Below, in pieces: positions 36,762-45,152 of a stretch of 64,000 bases of DNA. The translations under genes and the position numbers were made by a program. The notes under the pieces were generated by a model. The model saw nothing but the letters and a program-made list of their open reading frames with translations. It was not told the origin of the DNA and searched no databases. The stretch comes from Robiginitalea sp. SC105 (GTDB lineage: Bacteria; Bacteroidota; Bacteroidia; Flavobacteriales; Flavobacteriaceae), in the NCBI RefSeq assembly GCF_014243345.1, contig NZ_JACLZF010000002.1, positions 1,116,001 through 1,180,000 on the forward strand. Direction: 5' to 3'. The first letter of the stretch is position 1, and the number at the start of each line of letters is the position of its first letter.

Positions 36762-37663
36762 GGGCATTGGTCATTTCAGGGGGCGGGAGCAAAGGCGCTT
36801 TTGCAGGAGGCGTTGCCCAGTTCCTGATCGAGGAGCGGGGCCACGATTACGATTTGTTGTTGGGCACCTCAACGGGTAGCCTGCTGATTACCCACCTGGC
36901 ATTGGGGAAAATCGATAAGATCCGGGAGGTGTACACCAGTGTGAACCAAAACAGTATTTTCAGCAACCGTCCCTTTACCATCCATCACAAACACGGGGTA
37001 AACAGTATCGGGATCAACCACTGGGCCGTAATGGGGAACTTCATGAGGGGGAGCAAGACCTTTGGGGAGAGCCACAACCTGCTGAAGCTGATAAAGGATA
37101 CCATCACCCCCGAGGAGTTTTATACCTTGAAGGAAAGCCACAAGGAGTTGGTCGTAACCGTCTCCAACCTGTCGCTGAACCAGGTGGAATACAAGTCGAT
37201 AAACGATTTTGAATACGAGGAGTTCTGCGAATGGATCTGGATTTCCTGTAACTACATCCCTTTTATGAGCCTGGTACGGAAAAACGGCTGCGAGTATGCA
37301 GATGGCGGCCTCGGTTCCATGGTCCCCATCGAGGAGGCGATCCGAAGGGGTGCGACCGAGGTGGATGCGATCATCCTGCACACGGAGGTCACCCATCTCA
37401 ACCGGATGCCGTCCCGGAATGCTTTTTCCCTGATGACGAATATCTTTGCCTTTATGCTCGACCGTATCGAGCAGCAGAATATCAAGATCGGTAAACACGT
37501 GGCCAGCAACAACGGCGCAATCATCAATTTTTACTACACCCCGACTATCCTGACGACCAATTCGCTCATTTTCGACAAACAGCAGATGTCCCAGTGGTGG
37601 GAAAGCGGTTATTTATACGCGGCCTCCAAAAGCGAGCAGGCCAGCCAGCTGGAACCGGAATAG
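36758..37663 (+). CDS. Patatin-like phospholipase
   Basis: 301 residues with the complete patatin set: oxyanion loop GGGSKGAFAGG near residues 8-18, nucleophile elbow GTSTGS (GxSxG, Ser near residue 43) and the dyad aspartate in ADGGLGSMVP near 186. No signal peptide, so it is probably cytosolic or peripherally membrane-bound and hydrolyses acyl lipids. The ATG overlaps the stop of the M1 peptidase gene (ATGA), implying translational coupling. It converges on the next minus-strand gene with a 3-nt gap. Confidence 0.88.
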   Translation: MRALVISGGGSKGAFAGGVAQFLIEERGHDYDLLLGTSTGSLLITHLALGKIDKIREVYTSVNQNSIFSNRPFTIHHKHGVNSIGINHWAVMGNFMRGSKTFGESHNLLKLIKDTITPEEFYTLKESHKELVVTVSNLSLNQVEYKSINDFEYEEFCEWIWISCNYIPFMSLVRKNGCEYADGGLGSMVPIEEAIRRGATEVDAIILHTEVTHLNRMPSRNAFSLMTNIFAFMLDRIEQQNIKIGKHVASNNGAIINFYYTPTILTTNSLIFDKQQMSQWWESGYLYAASKSEQASQLEPE

Positions 37664-37666
37664 GGG

Positions 37667-38185
37667 CTACCAGAGTTCTCCTATCTCCCTTTTGACAAAG
37701 GAAAGGGCCGTGGCCGAAGGAGAAGCCTTGTCCATGGTTTCGTTCAGGATGTCCTCCCGCAATTTTTCGGCCGTTTCGGAAGTGCTCATCCCGGCTTTCC
37801 GGATAGCCTGTATCGTCGCATTCTTGGCTGCCTTGATCACATTCCAGCACTCGTCCGTCATGTAGATCTGTTGGGAGAGGTTGTGGTCGAATTCGTTTTC
37901 GATATTCTTGATGAGCAGGTTCTCGTAGTCCGACTTATCCGCGGACTTCGGGGCGACGCGCACCACAAGGCTCGGGATGGAAATCCGTTCCAGGAACAGG
38001 GCCATGCGTTCATAGGCCTGCAGCCGGATTGGCAATGCATTTTTCTGACTTTCCTTATGGAGCAGGTACCGCCTGCGCCCTTCCTCGTTCCGGGTATGCA
38101 ACCTGAAAAAATAAAATGCCACGGCGCCGGTGACTACGGCAGGGAGTAAATAGGCGAAAAGCTGAAAAATTCCGTCTCCGGTCAT
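37667..38185 (-). CDS. Conserved Bacteroidota membrane-anchored protein, unknown
   Basis: 172 residues. One membrane helix near the N-terminus (about 7-27, FQLFAYLLPAVVTGAVAFYFF) is followed by a basic stretch and a soluble helical domain. The block ALPIRLQAYERMALFLERI (about 50-68) is a recurrent signature that I associate with an uncharacterised family found in many Bacteroidota. No catalytic motif is visible. It lies 70 nt downstream of the OmpA-like gene on the same strand. Confidence 0.65.
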   Translation of the reverse strand: MTGDGIFQLFAYLLPAVVTGAVAFYFFRLHTRNEEGRRRYLLHKESQKNALPIRLQAYERMALFLERISIPSLVVRVAPKSADKSDYENLLIKNIENEFDHNLSQQIYMTDECWNVIKAAKNATIQAIRKAGMSTSETAEKLREDILNETMDKASPSATALSFVKREIGELW

Positions 38186-38255
38186 GATAAAGTCGTTTTA
38201 GGTTTGGTTTCTTGAGGAAAACGCCCCAAACCGCCAAAAATTATTCCTGCGGCGC

Positions 38256-39047
38256 CTAATTCTTGGTTTGCGCCTTGACGCCCTGGTAAAAACTCCGGTA
38301 ATCCGGGTGGATCAGGATATCCACCCCTTCGCTGAAGTTGCCGTCCCTTCCCCGGGCCACCATGCGGCCAGGTGCAATACCCTGTTGGTCCCTGAGGGCA
38401 TTCATCACTGCGGTTCCCTGACGGGAAGCCAGTGCGAGGTCGCCGACCATTGAAAGCCCTTCGACGGTCACCCCGAGCTTTGGGTGGGATTTTAAAAGCT
38501 TGGCGATCCCCTCGACCCAACTTGCTGCCCCTTCGGTCAGTTCGGCCGAAGTATCCCCCCCGAACAATTGCTCGAGGGAACCCGAAATCACCAGGCTTCC
38601 CCCGGCCACCTTTAATTTGGCATCCGGCCCAAGCGTGGCCTTGGCGTCGGTCAGCAGGGCGATGATGGAAGAGTCGTTACTGCTCATGGTATTGGTCATG
38701 GCACGGAGCTCCTGTTCCTTGGCCTGGAGCGACCCGAGGGCCTGGTTCAGTGCCGAGGTGTTCTTGTTGGAGACTTCCGCAAAATTCCCCAGGTTCTTCA
38801 GGAGCGTGGCATTGGCATCCTTGAGTTCCGACACCTGGCTTTCGTATGAATCCGCCTTGGCCAGGCTGGCCTTCTCGCGGGCCTGGGATTCGGCCAGTTC
38901 GCGCTTGGTCTTAAGCAGGCGGGCTTCCAGGGTGTCGATCTGTGCCATGAGTTCGCTCCGGCGCTGGGCAACCAGCGGGTTCACAAACAGCAACCCGAGC
39001 AGTACCATAGTGGTGTAAAGCAACAGGGAGCGGGAATTATTTTTCAT
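38256..39047 (-). CDS. OmpA-C-like periplasmic protein, degenerate, with coiled coil
   Basis: 263 residues: signal peptide to NPLVAQ (about 28), a coiled-coil segment (30-110, heptad-rich with many Glu/Lys/Leu), and a C-terminal domain with the outline of an OmpA-like peptidoglycan-binding fold (VTVEGLSMVGDLALASRQGTAVM ... RMVARGRDGN). The aspartate of the usual GHTD motif is missing, so ordinary diaminopimelate binding is doubtful. The overall plan matches the canonical OmpA lipoprotein at 45153-46016 in this window, suggesting an old paralogue. A perfect -7 sequence lies upstream. Confidence 0.6.
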   Translation of the reverse strand: MKNNSRSLLLYTTMVLLGLLFVNPLVAQRRSELMAQIDTLEARLLKTKRELAESQAREKASLAKADSYESQVSELKDANATLLKNLGNFAEVSNKNTSALNQALGSLQAKEQELRAMTNTMSSNDSSIIALLTDAKATLGPDAKLKVAGGSLVISGSLEQLFGGDTSAELTEGAASWVEGIAKLLKSHPKLGVTVEGLSMVGDLALASRQGTAVMNALRDQQGIAPGRMVARGRDGNFSEGVDILIHPDYRSFYQGVKAQTKN

Positions 39048-39069
39048 AGGTGGAACTTCTAATTTTCAG

Positions 39070-39077
39070 CAAATATA
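39070..39077 (-). promoter_or_regulatory. Candidate -7 element for the OmpA-like gene
   Basis: On the minus strand TATATTTG matches TAnnTTTG exactly, 22 nt before the ATG at 39047. No clear TTG at the expected upstream distance. Confidence 0.42.
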
Positions 39078-39104
39078 ATCGACAGGGCAATAGCCCCGGG
39101 AAAT

Positions 39105-40385
39105 TTATTGGCCACTGCCAAGGTAGTCCAGGGTCAGCTCGGTCATCGCCTTTACACCGAGCAGCATCCCGTCGTCGTCAATTTTAAAATCCGGCGTGTG
39201 GTGCGGAAAGGATTCGGTGTTTCCAGGGGTCATGCCCCCAAGGCGGAAGAAAAACCCGGGAACTTCCCGCTGGTAATAGGAGAAATCTTCTGCCCCCGTA
39301 ACCGCCTTGGAATTTTGAACGTTTTGTTCACCTGCCACGCGCCGCAGGGTTGGTAGCATTTGCTCCACCAGTTCCGGGTTGTTATAAGTGATGTCCGTCG
39401 CATCCCGGATGGTCAGGGTGGCTTCTCCGTTGTAGGCCCTGGCAATACCAGTAACCATTTCCTGCATCCTTCGGTTAATCAGGTCTTTCATGCCGTAGTC
39501 CAGGGTCCGTATCGTACCGATCATCTCGGCGCTTTCCGGGATGATGTTAAAGCGGACGCCGCTCTTGATCTTCCCAACGGTGATCACAGCCGCTTCGTTC
39601 GTAAGTTCCGCCTCACGGGAAATGATGGTCTGCAGTCCATCGATGATCTTGGCGCTGATCAGGATCGGATCTACCCCGGACCAGGGCTGAGAACCATGCG
39701 ACTGCTTGCCTTTGACCTGTATGGTAAATTCCTGGGCTGCGGCCATCGCCCCTCCGGACTTGTACTGAATGGTTCCAACGGGAGTCTGTGAATTGATATG
39801 CAACCCGAAAATAGCATCCACATCCGGGTTTTTCAAGACACCTTCCTTGACCATCAGCAGGGCACCGCCTTCTTCCCCGGGAGGAGGTCCTTCCTCGGCG
39901 GGCTGGAAGATAAATTTCACCGTTCCGTTTATTTTATCGGTGTGTTTGGAAAGAATTTCCGCCACGCCCATCAGGATGGCCGTATGCGTGTCATGCCCGC
40001 AGGCATGCATAACCCCTACTTCTTCCCCGAGGAATTCGGCGGTTACCTCCGATTTAAAGGGCAGGTCGTTGCGTTCGCGTACCGGCAGCGCATCGATGTC
40101 TGCCCGCAGGGCTATTACCTTTCCCTGGCCGTCACCCTTGAGAATGCCAACGACACCCGTGTGGGCGACACCCGTCTGCACCTCGATACCCAGCGATTTA
40201 AGGTGCGCCGCAATTTTTTCTGCGGTTTGGAATTCCCGGTTGGAAAGTTCGGGGTGTTGGTGGATATCGTGCCGCCAGTCGATCACCTTGGACTCGATGG
40301 CCTGGTATTCGGCCTGAAGGTCCCCGTTTTGCGCAAAAACTGCGGTTGCGGAAACCAGTAGTAAATAAGAGAGTAATTTTTTCAT
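39105..40385 (-). CDS. M20 family amidohydrolase, exported
   Basis: 426 residues: signal peptide MKKLLSYLLLVSATAVFAQ, then a M20D/ACY1L2-type amidohydrolase such as N-acyl-amino-acid or hippurate hydrolase. Visible motifs: WRHDIHQHPELSNREFQT near 37-54, RADIDALPV near 95, the metal site HACGHDTHTAI near 128, EGPPPGEEGGALLM near 169, and TGAEDFSYYQ near 368. Family members cleave acyl groups from amino acids or indole-acetyl amino acids. It lies 8 nt after the DsrE-like gene and is probably co-transcribed. Confidence 0.9.
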   Translation of the reverse strand: MKKLLSYLLLVSATAVFAQNGDLQAEYQAIESKVIDWRHDIHQHPELSNREFQTAEKIAAHLKSLGIEVQTGVAHTGVVGILKGDGQGKVIALRADIDALPVRERNDLPFKSEVTAEFLGEEVGVMHACGHDTHTAILMGVAEILSKHTDKINGTVKFIFQPAEEGPPPGEEGGALLMVKEGVLKNPDVDAIFGLHINSQTPVGTIQYKSGGAMAAAQEFTIQVKGKQSHGSQPWSGVDPILISAKIIDGLQTIISREAELTNEAAVITVGKIKSGVRFNIIPESAEMIGTIRTLDYGMKDLINRRMQEMVTGIARAYNGEATLTIRDATDITYNNPELVEQMLPTLRRVAGEQNVQNSKAVTGAEDFSYYQREVPGFFFRLGGMTPGNTESFPHHTPDFKIDDDGMLLGVKAMTELTLDYLGSGQ

Positions 40386-40393
40386 GGTTTGGT

Positions 40394-40948
40394 TTAAAAT
40401 TTAATCAATCGGTATTCCCGGTCCTGATACCGGATAAGGGCCGTCATGGCCGACAATGCCAGTTGTACGCCCGGCACCGTATTTTCGATGGGGACGTCCC
40501 GGGATGCGGAGGACTGGCCGCAGAGGACGATTTCCACACCTGCTGCCATTAACTCGGACAACATTTCGGCATTTGGGTTCTCCAGCCCGTAACGGACAGC
40601 GTAATGAGGGTTTGCCAGCAGGTCCGGGGCGGCTGCATTATGGACCACCAGAGCCACCTGCAGATCGCTGGTGGAAACGCCGGAACGGGCGTGCATGTTC
40701 AGGAACCTCGCCGCGGTTTCCAGCCAGGGGTTTATCAGGGCCTTGTCTTCCGGGGTACTGCTTATTTCGAGCACCATCCGCAAAGGGCGCCCCGGTTCCA
40801 AAGGGAATGTCGCCCCGGGTACCTCCCAGGCTGGGCCATAGCCCTGGATGACAGGCCCCGTAGCCTTTTCCTGGGCGTGCGCATTATGAGGGCCACACAT
40901 CAGCGAAACCAGGCAGGCAATCCATAAAACGTTCTTTGGTGGAGCCAT
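40394..40948 (-). CDS. DsrE/DsrF-like family protein, exported
   Basis: From the ATG at 40948 the product is 184 residues with a signal peptide (MAPPKNVLWIACLVSLMCGPHNAHAQ). The longer frame adds 34 residues without a signal. The soluble part shows DsrE-like alternation: RMVLEIS, LQVALVVHNAAAPDLL, a conserved-position cysteine in EIVLCGQSSASRD, and VQLALSAMTALIRYQDREYRLIKF at the end. DsrE proteins carry or transfer sulfur through a cysteine; the secreted members have no settled role. Operon with the M20 amidohydrolase. Confidence 0.65.
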   Translation of the reverse strand: MAPPKNVLWIACLVSLMCGPHNAHAQEKATGPVIQGYGPAWEVPGATFPLEPGRPLRMVLEISSTPEDKALINPWLETAARFLNMHARSGVSTSDLQVALVVHNAAAPDLLANPHYAVRYGLENPNAEMLSELMAAGVEIVLCGQSSASRDVPIENTVPGVQLALSAMTALIRYQDREYRLIKF

Positions 40949-41017
40949 AAGAGGGCTAAAGATATTCAAATTGGTAAAAACCCCCGGGGGATTGTTTATA
41001 AATCCACCCGGGACCGT

Positions 41018-41049
41018 TTTGAGGTTGCGGTGAATTATGGCTAAATTCA
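41018..41049 (+). promoter_or_regulatory. Candidate promoter for the UvrD/PcrA gene
   Basis: TTTG (41018-41021), 20 nt, then TAAATTCA (41042-41049), near the Bacteroidota consensus with two changes in the -7 box; the ATG follows 25 nt later. Confidence 0.4.
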
Positions 41050-41073
41050 CCGTCTCAAAAGTTGCCGCCGCGC

Positions 41074-43389
41074 ATGTTCCTCGATGACCTCAACGATGCC
41101 CAGAAAGCCCCTGTTCTGCACAAGGATGGCCCGCTTATGGTTATAGCCGGCGCAGGCTCGGGAAAAACCAGGGTGCTTACCTACCGGATTGCCCACCTGA
41201 TGAATCAGGGTGTGGATGCCTTTAATATCCTCGCGCTCACCTTTACCAACAAGGCGGCACGGGAAATGAAAAAGCGCATCGCGGATATCGTCGGGACCGG
41301 GGAGGCCAAGAACCTCTGGATGGGGACCTTCCATTCCGTATTTGCCCGCCTGCTTCGGTACGACGGGGACAAACTGGGCTACCCCAGCAACTTTACCATC
41401 TACGACACCCAGGATTCCCAGCGGTTGATCGCCTCGATCATCAAGGAGATGGGCCTGGACAAGGATGTCTACAAATATAAACAGGTACAGCAGCGGATCT
41501 CTTCCTATAAAAACAGCCTGATAACGGTCAAGGCTTATTTTCAGAACCCGGAACTGATGGAGGCGGACGCCATGGCGAAACGACCCAGGCTGGGGGAAAT
41601 CTACCGGAATTACGTGGACCGTTGCTTCAAGGCAGGGGCCATGGATTTTGACGACCTGCTCCTGAGGACCAATGAATTGCTCAACCGCTTTCCCGAGGTG
41701 CTCCACAAATACCAGGAGCGCTTCCGGTATATCCTTGTGGACGAGTACCAGGATACGAATCACTCCCAGTACCTGATTGTACGGGCCCTGGCGGACCGCT
41801 TCCAGAACATATGCGTGGTGGGGGACGATGCGCAGAGTATCTATTCCTTCCGGGGCGCAAACATCAGCAATATCCTCAACTTTCAGCGGGATTACGACGA
41901 TGTGGCGGTTTACCGGCTCGAACAGAACTACCGTTCCTCCAAGAATATCGTGGGGGCGGCCAACAGTGTGATCGCCCGGAACAAGAACCAACTGGAAAAG
42001 GTGGTCTGGACCTCCAACGAACAGGGGGCTCCCATCAAGCTGCACCGGAGTCCGACCGATGCGGAGGAGGGCCGGTTTGTGGCTTCTTCGATTTTTGAGG
42101 AGAAAATGCAGCAGCAATTGCCAAACGGGTCCTTTGCCGTGCTGTACCGGACCAATTCCCAGTCCCGGGCCATTGAGGATGCCCTTAGGAAGCGGGATAT
42201 CCCGTACCGGATCTACGGTGGCCTGTCCTTTTACCAGCGCAAGGAGATCAAAGACATCCTGGCGTACCTGCGCCTGGTAATCAACCCCGGGGACGAGGAG
42301 GCGCTGAAGCGCATTATCAACTTCCCGGCGCGCGGCATTGGCCAGACGACGGTGGACAAACTGACCGTGGCCGCCAACCAGTCCGGGAAAACGATTTTTG
42401 AGCTGATCGAAAACCTGGAAAGGGAACCGCTCGGGCTCCACGGGGGCACGCGCCGCAAACTTGCCGATTTTGCCACGATGATCCGCAGTTTCCAGGTACT
42501 GAACCAAACCGCCGACGCCTTTACCCTGGCGGAACACGTCGCCAAGAAATCCGGTTTGCTGCTGGAGTTCAAGAAGGATGGTACCCCCGAGGGTATCGCC
42601 CGGATGGAAAACATCGAGGAACTGCTCAACGGGGTCAAGGACTTTGTGGAAGGGCAGAAGGAACTGGCAGATGCCCGGGGAGACCTGAGCGAATTCCTGG
42701 AGGATGTGGCCCTGGCCACCGACCTGGACAAGGATACGGGTGATGAGGACCGGGTGGCGCTGATGACCATCCATCTGGCGAAGGGGCTGGAATTTCCCTA
42801 TGTGTACATCGTGGGGATGGAAGAAGACCTCTTTCCCTCGGCCATGAGCATGAATACCCGGAGCGAGCTGGAAGAGGAGCGACGGCTGTTCTATGTGGCC
42901 TTAACCCGTGCGGAGAAGCAGGCCTACCTGACCTATACGCAGAACCGGTATCGCTGGGGCAAGCTGATTGACGCCGAGCCCAGCCGATTTATAGAGGAGA
43001 TCGCCGAGGAGTATATTGAAAACCTGACGCCCGTCGACAACTACCGGTTCCGCCCCCTGATCGATTCGGATATTTTCGGGGATGTGGACAGGAGCCGGCT
43101 CCGGCAAACCAAGCCGGTTTCCGGGACACCCCCTGAACGGAAAGGCCCCAAACCGGAAGAGCTCCGGCGTCTGCGGAAACTTAAACCCGGGCTTTCGGCC
43201 CCCAGTGAACCGGATACGGCGATCGCGGACCTGCAGGAGGGGACCCGGGTAGACCATACCCGCTTTGGCCAGGGAACCGTCCTAAAGGTGGAGGGTGTTG
43301 GCAATGACAAGAAAGCCGAGATAAAATTTGAGCGGGGGGATGTAAAGAAGTTGCTGTTGCGGTTTGCGAAACTCCGCGTGCTAGATTAA
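41074..43389 (+). CDS. UvrD/PcrA-family DNA helicase
   Basis: 771 residues from the ATG at 41074; an upstream TTG at 41062 adds four residues. Superfamily 1 motifs are complete: Q motif LNDAQKAPVL, Walker A AGAGSGKT (about 25-32), motif Ia TFTNKAAREMKKRI, motif II VDEYQDTNHSQY, motif III VGDDAQSIYSFRGA, motif V VALMTIHLAKGLEFPYV and motif VI RRLFYVALTRAEKQAYLTY. The C-terminus (VDHTRFGQGTVLKVEG...RFAKLRVLD) is the Tudor-like domain of PcrA that contacts RNA polymerase. It acts in nucleotide excision repair and in clearing proteins from DNA; uvrA is also in this window. Confidence 0.96.
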   Translation: MFLDDLNDAQKAPVLHKDGPLMVIAGAGSGKTRVLTYRIAHLMNQGVDAFNILALTFTNKAAREMKKRIADIVGTGEAKNLWMGTFHSVFARLLRYDGDKLGYPSNFTIYDTQDSQRLIASIIKEMGLDKDVYKYKQVQQRISSYKNSLITVKAYFQNPELMEADAMAKRPRLGEIYRNYVDRCFKAGAMDFDDLLLRTNELLNRFPEVLHKYQERFRYILVDEYQDTNHSQYLIVRALADRFQNICVVGDDAQSIYSFRGANISNILNFQRDYDDVAVYRLEQNYRSSKNIVGAANSVIARNKNQLEKVVWTSNEQGAPIKLHRSPTDAEEGRFVASSIFEEKMQQQLPNGSFAVLYRTNSQSRAIEDALRKRDIPYRIYGGLSFYQRKEIKDILAYLRLVINPGDEEALKRIINFPARGIGQTTVDKLTVAANQSGKTIFELIENLEREPLGLHGGTRRKLADFATMIRSFQVLNQTADAFTLAEHVAKKSGLLLEFKKDGTPEGIARMENIEELLNGVKDFVEGQKELADARGDLSEFLEDVALATDLDKDTGDEDRVALMTIHLAKGLEFPYVYIVGMEEDLFPSAMSMNTRSELEEERRLFYVALTRAEKQAYLTYTQNRYRWGKLIDAEPSRFIEEIAEEYIENLTPVDNYRFRPLIDSDIFGDVDRSRLRQTKPVSGTPPERKGPKPEELRRLRKLKPGLSAPSEPDTAIADLQEGTRVDHTRFGQGTVLKVEGVGNDKKAEIKFERGDVKKLLLRFAKLRVLD

Positions 43390-43394
43390 GCCCC

Positions 43395-43403
43395 GGGGGG
43401 GGG
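43395..43403 (+). repeat. G9 homopolymer in intergenic region
   Basis: CCCC followed by nine Gs, just after the helicase stop codon and 84 nt before the GH16 gene. Homopolymers of this length slip easily in replication. Whether it alters expression of the glucanase gene is unknown. Confidence 0.7.
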
Positions 43404-43487
43404 AAGCGAATCATCCCAATGAATATTGTATCTTCCCGGGTGGTGGGCACGTAATTGGTCTCCGCTCATCTTCCTTAAAAAAAGTCT

Positions 43488-44390
43488 ATGATTATGTCCG
43501 ACAGACGCTTGTTTTATCTGATTCTTTTTCTGGCCGGAGGGTTGTTTCCGGGATGCCAGTCCAACGGAAGCGCCCAGGAAACCGATGCCGTGGAAATACC
43601 TGCTAACCAGGGTAATTCGGGCACCCTTCCCGATGTGGATGCCCCGGATTATTGGGAGGCTGCGGAACTGGTCTGGAGCGATGAATTTGACGGGGCTGAA
43701 CTGGACACTGAAAAATGGCGCTTTGAAACCGGGGCCCATGGCTGGGGGAACAACGAGTGGCAGAATTACGTGACCGACGGGGTGACCGAAGTGAGCGACG
43801 GCACCCTGAAGATCACTGCCCGCAAGACCGGACCGGGAAGGCAAGTGGGGGATTACGAATCCGCACGTCTCAACAGCCGGCAGGCTTTCACCTTCGGGCG
43901 ACTGGAAATACGGGCCAGGATCCCCGAGCACAAAGGCAATGGTATCTGGCCGGCACTTTGGATGCTGGGCTCCAATATCGGTACCGTGGGCTGGCCTATG
44001 TGCGGTGAGATCGACATCATGGAATATGTGAGTTTTGAACCCGACCAGCTGCACTTTTCCCTTCACAGTGAAGCCAACAACCACAGGAAGGGGACGCAGA
44101 TTACCTCGGGGCCCGTGCCCCTGCCAACCATCGATGAGGAATTCCACACCTATGGCATCCTGTGGACATCCAAATACATCAAATTTTACCTCGACGACCC
44201 CACCAACGTGGAACTTATATTCAGGCGGTCCATCCCGGTAACCGCCGAGAACTGGCCGTTCAGCCAACCCTTTTATTTCCTTATGAATATTGCCGTCGGG
44301 GGGGACTGGGGCGGTCAGCAGGGGGTAGACGATTCGATCTTCCCGGCCACCATGGAAGTGGATTACGTCCGGGTTTACCAGGTACCCTAG
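43488..44390 (+). CDS. GH16 endo-beta-1,3-glucanase (laminarinase) lipoprotein
   Basis: 300 residues. Signal peptide with lipobox LFPGC (Cys23) predicts a surface or periplasmic lipoprotein. The GH16 domain spans about 55-300: LVWSDEFDG near 61-69, GRLEIRARIP near 137, and the catalytic EIDIMEY with nucleophile Glu174, Asp176 and acid/base Glu179. The methionine bulge form (ExDxME) belongs to the laminarinase branch. Laminarin is a major algal polysaccharide, in keeping with a marine flavobacterium. No SusCD pair accompanies it, so it is not part of a typical PUL. Confidence 0.9.
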   Translation: MIMSDRRLFYLILFLAGGLFPGCQSNGSAQETDAVEIPANQGNSGTLPDVDAPDYWEAAELVWSDEFDGAELDTEKWRFETGAHGWGNNEWQNYVTDGVTEVSDGTLKITARKTGPGRQVGDYESARLNSRQAFTFGRLEIRARIPEHKGNGIWPALWMLGSNIGTVGWPMCGEIDIMEYVSFEPDQLHFSLHSEANNHRKGTQITSGPVPLPTIDEEFHTYGILWTSKYIKFYLDDPTNVELIFRRSIPVTAENWPFSQPFYFLMNIAVGGDWGGQQGVDDSIFPATMEVDYVRVYQVP

Positions 44391-44418
44391 TTTTTCAGCT
44401 TATTATCACTTATGCAAG

Positions 44419-45042
44419 ATGGCAGAATTCATTAAACTCTATGAGGAAAACCCCAACCCCAGGGAAGTGAAGCGGGTTGTGGAGGCCTTCCGGGACGGGG
44501 GGCTTGTCATCTATCCGACAGATACGGTCTACGGCCTGGGCTGCGACATAACCAATTCGAGGGCCCTGGAGCGGTTGGCGCGGATCAAGGGGGTCAAGTT
44601 GCAAAAGGCCAACTGGTCGTTTATCTGTGCCGACCTGAGCAACCTCTCCGACTACGTGCGGCAGATCGACACCCAGACGTTTAAAATCCTCAAACGCGCT
44701 TTGCCCGGTCCCTACACCTTTATTTTACCGGGCAACAACAACCTGCCCAAGGACTTCAAAAAAAAGAAGACCGTCGGGATCCGCATACCGGACAATGCCA
44801 TTGCGCATGCGCTGGTTACCGGCCTGGGGCACCCCATTGTGTCGACTTCCATCCGGGACGAGGATGACGTACTGGAATACACCACTGACCCGGAACTCAT
44901 CTTCGAGAAATGGGAAAACCTGGTGGATGTGGTCGTGGACGGGGGGTATGGGGACAATGTGGCCTCTACCGTGATCGACCTTTCAGGCCCCGAACCGGTT
45001 GTGGTCCGCGAAGGCAAGGGCAGCCTGGACATCCTGTACTGA
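44419..45042 (+). CDS. Sua5/YciO/YrdC family protein (threonylcarbamoyl-AMP synthase-like)
   Basis: 207 residues with the YrdC-like core: RVVEAFRDGGLVIYPTDTVYGLGCDI near residues 17-38, ALPGPYTFILPG near 95-106, KKKTVGIRIPDN near 114-125 and GHPIVSTSIRDE near 134-145. True TsaC/Sua5 makes threonylcarbamoyl-AMP for the tRNA t6A modification; this length and the IVSTS motif are nearer the YciO branch, whose activity is less sure. It begins 28 nt after the glucanase gene and ends before a strong terminator. Confidence 0.85.
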   Translation: MAEFIKLYEENPNPREVKRVVEAFRDGGLVIYPTDTVYGLGCDITNSRALERLARIKGVKLQKANWSFICADLSNLSDYVRQIDTQTFKILKRALPGPYTFILPGNNNLPKDFKKKKTVGIRIPDNAIAHALVTGLGHPIVSTSIRDEDDVLEYTTDPELIFEKWENLVDVVVDGGYGDNVASTVIDLSGPEPVVVREGKGSLDILY

Positions 45043-45102
45043 CCCAGCAGCAATGCCAATCCGGGAGCCATGGAAATTCCGGGGCATTGGAATAAAAAAT
45101 AG

Positions 45103-45130
45103 AAAACCCGCAGCAAACGCTGCGGGTTTT
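45103..45130. terminator. Bidirectional Rho-independent terminator
   Basis: AAAACCCGCAGC (45103-45114) pairs perfectly with GCTGCGGGTTTT (45119-45130) across a four-base loop AAAC. The A/T flanks serve as the T-tract on either strand. It separates the convergent Sua5/YciO and OmpA genes and should stop transcription from both sides. Confidence 0.93.
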
Positions 45131-45152
45131 CCTTTTGAAACTATATCCGGGA

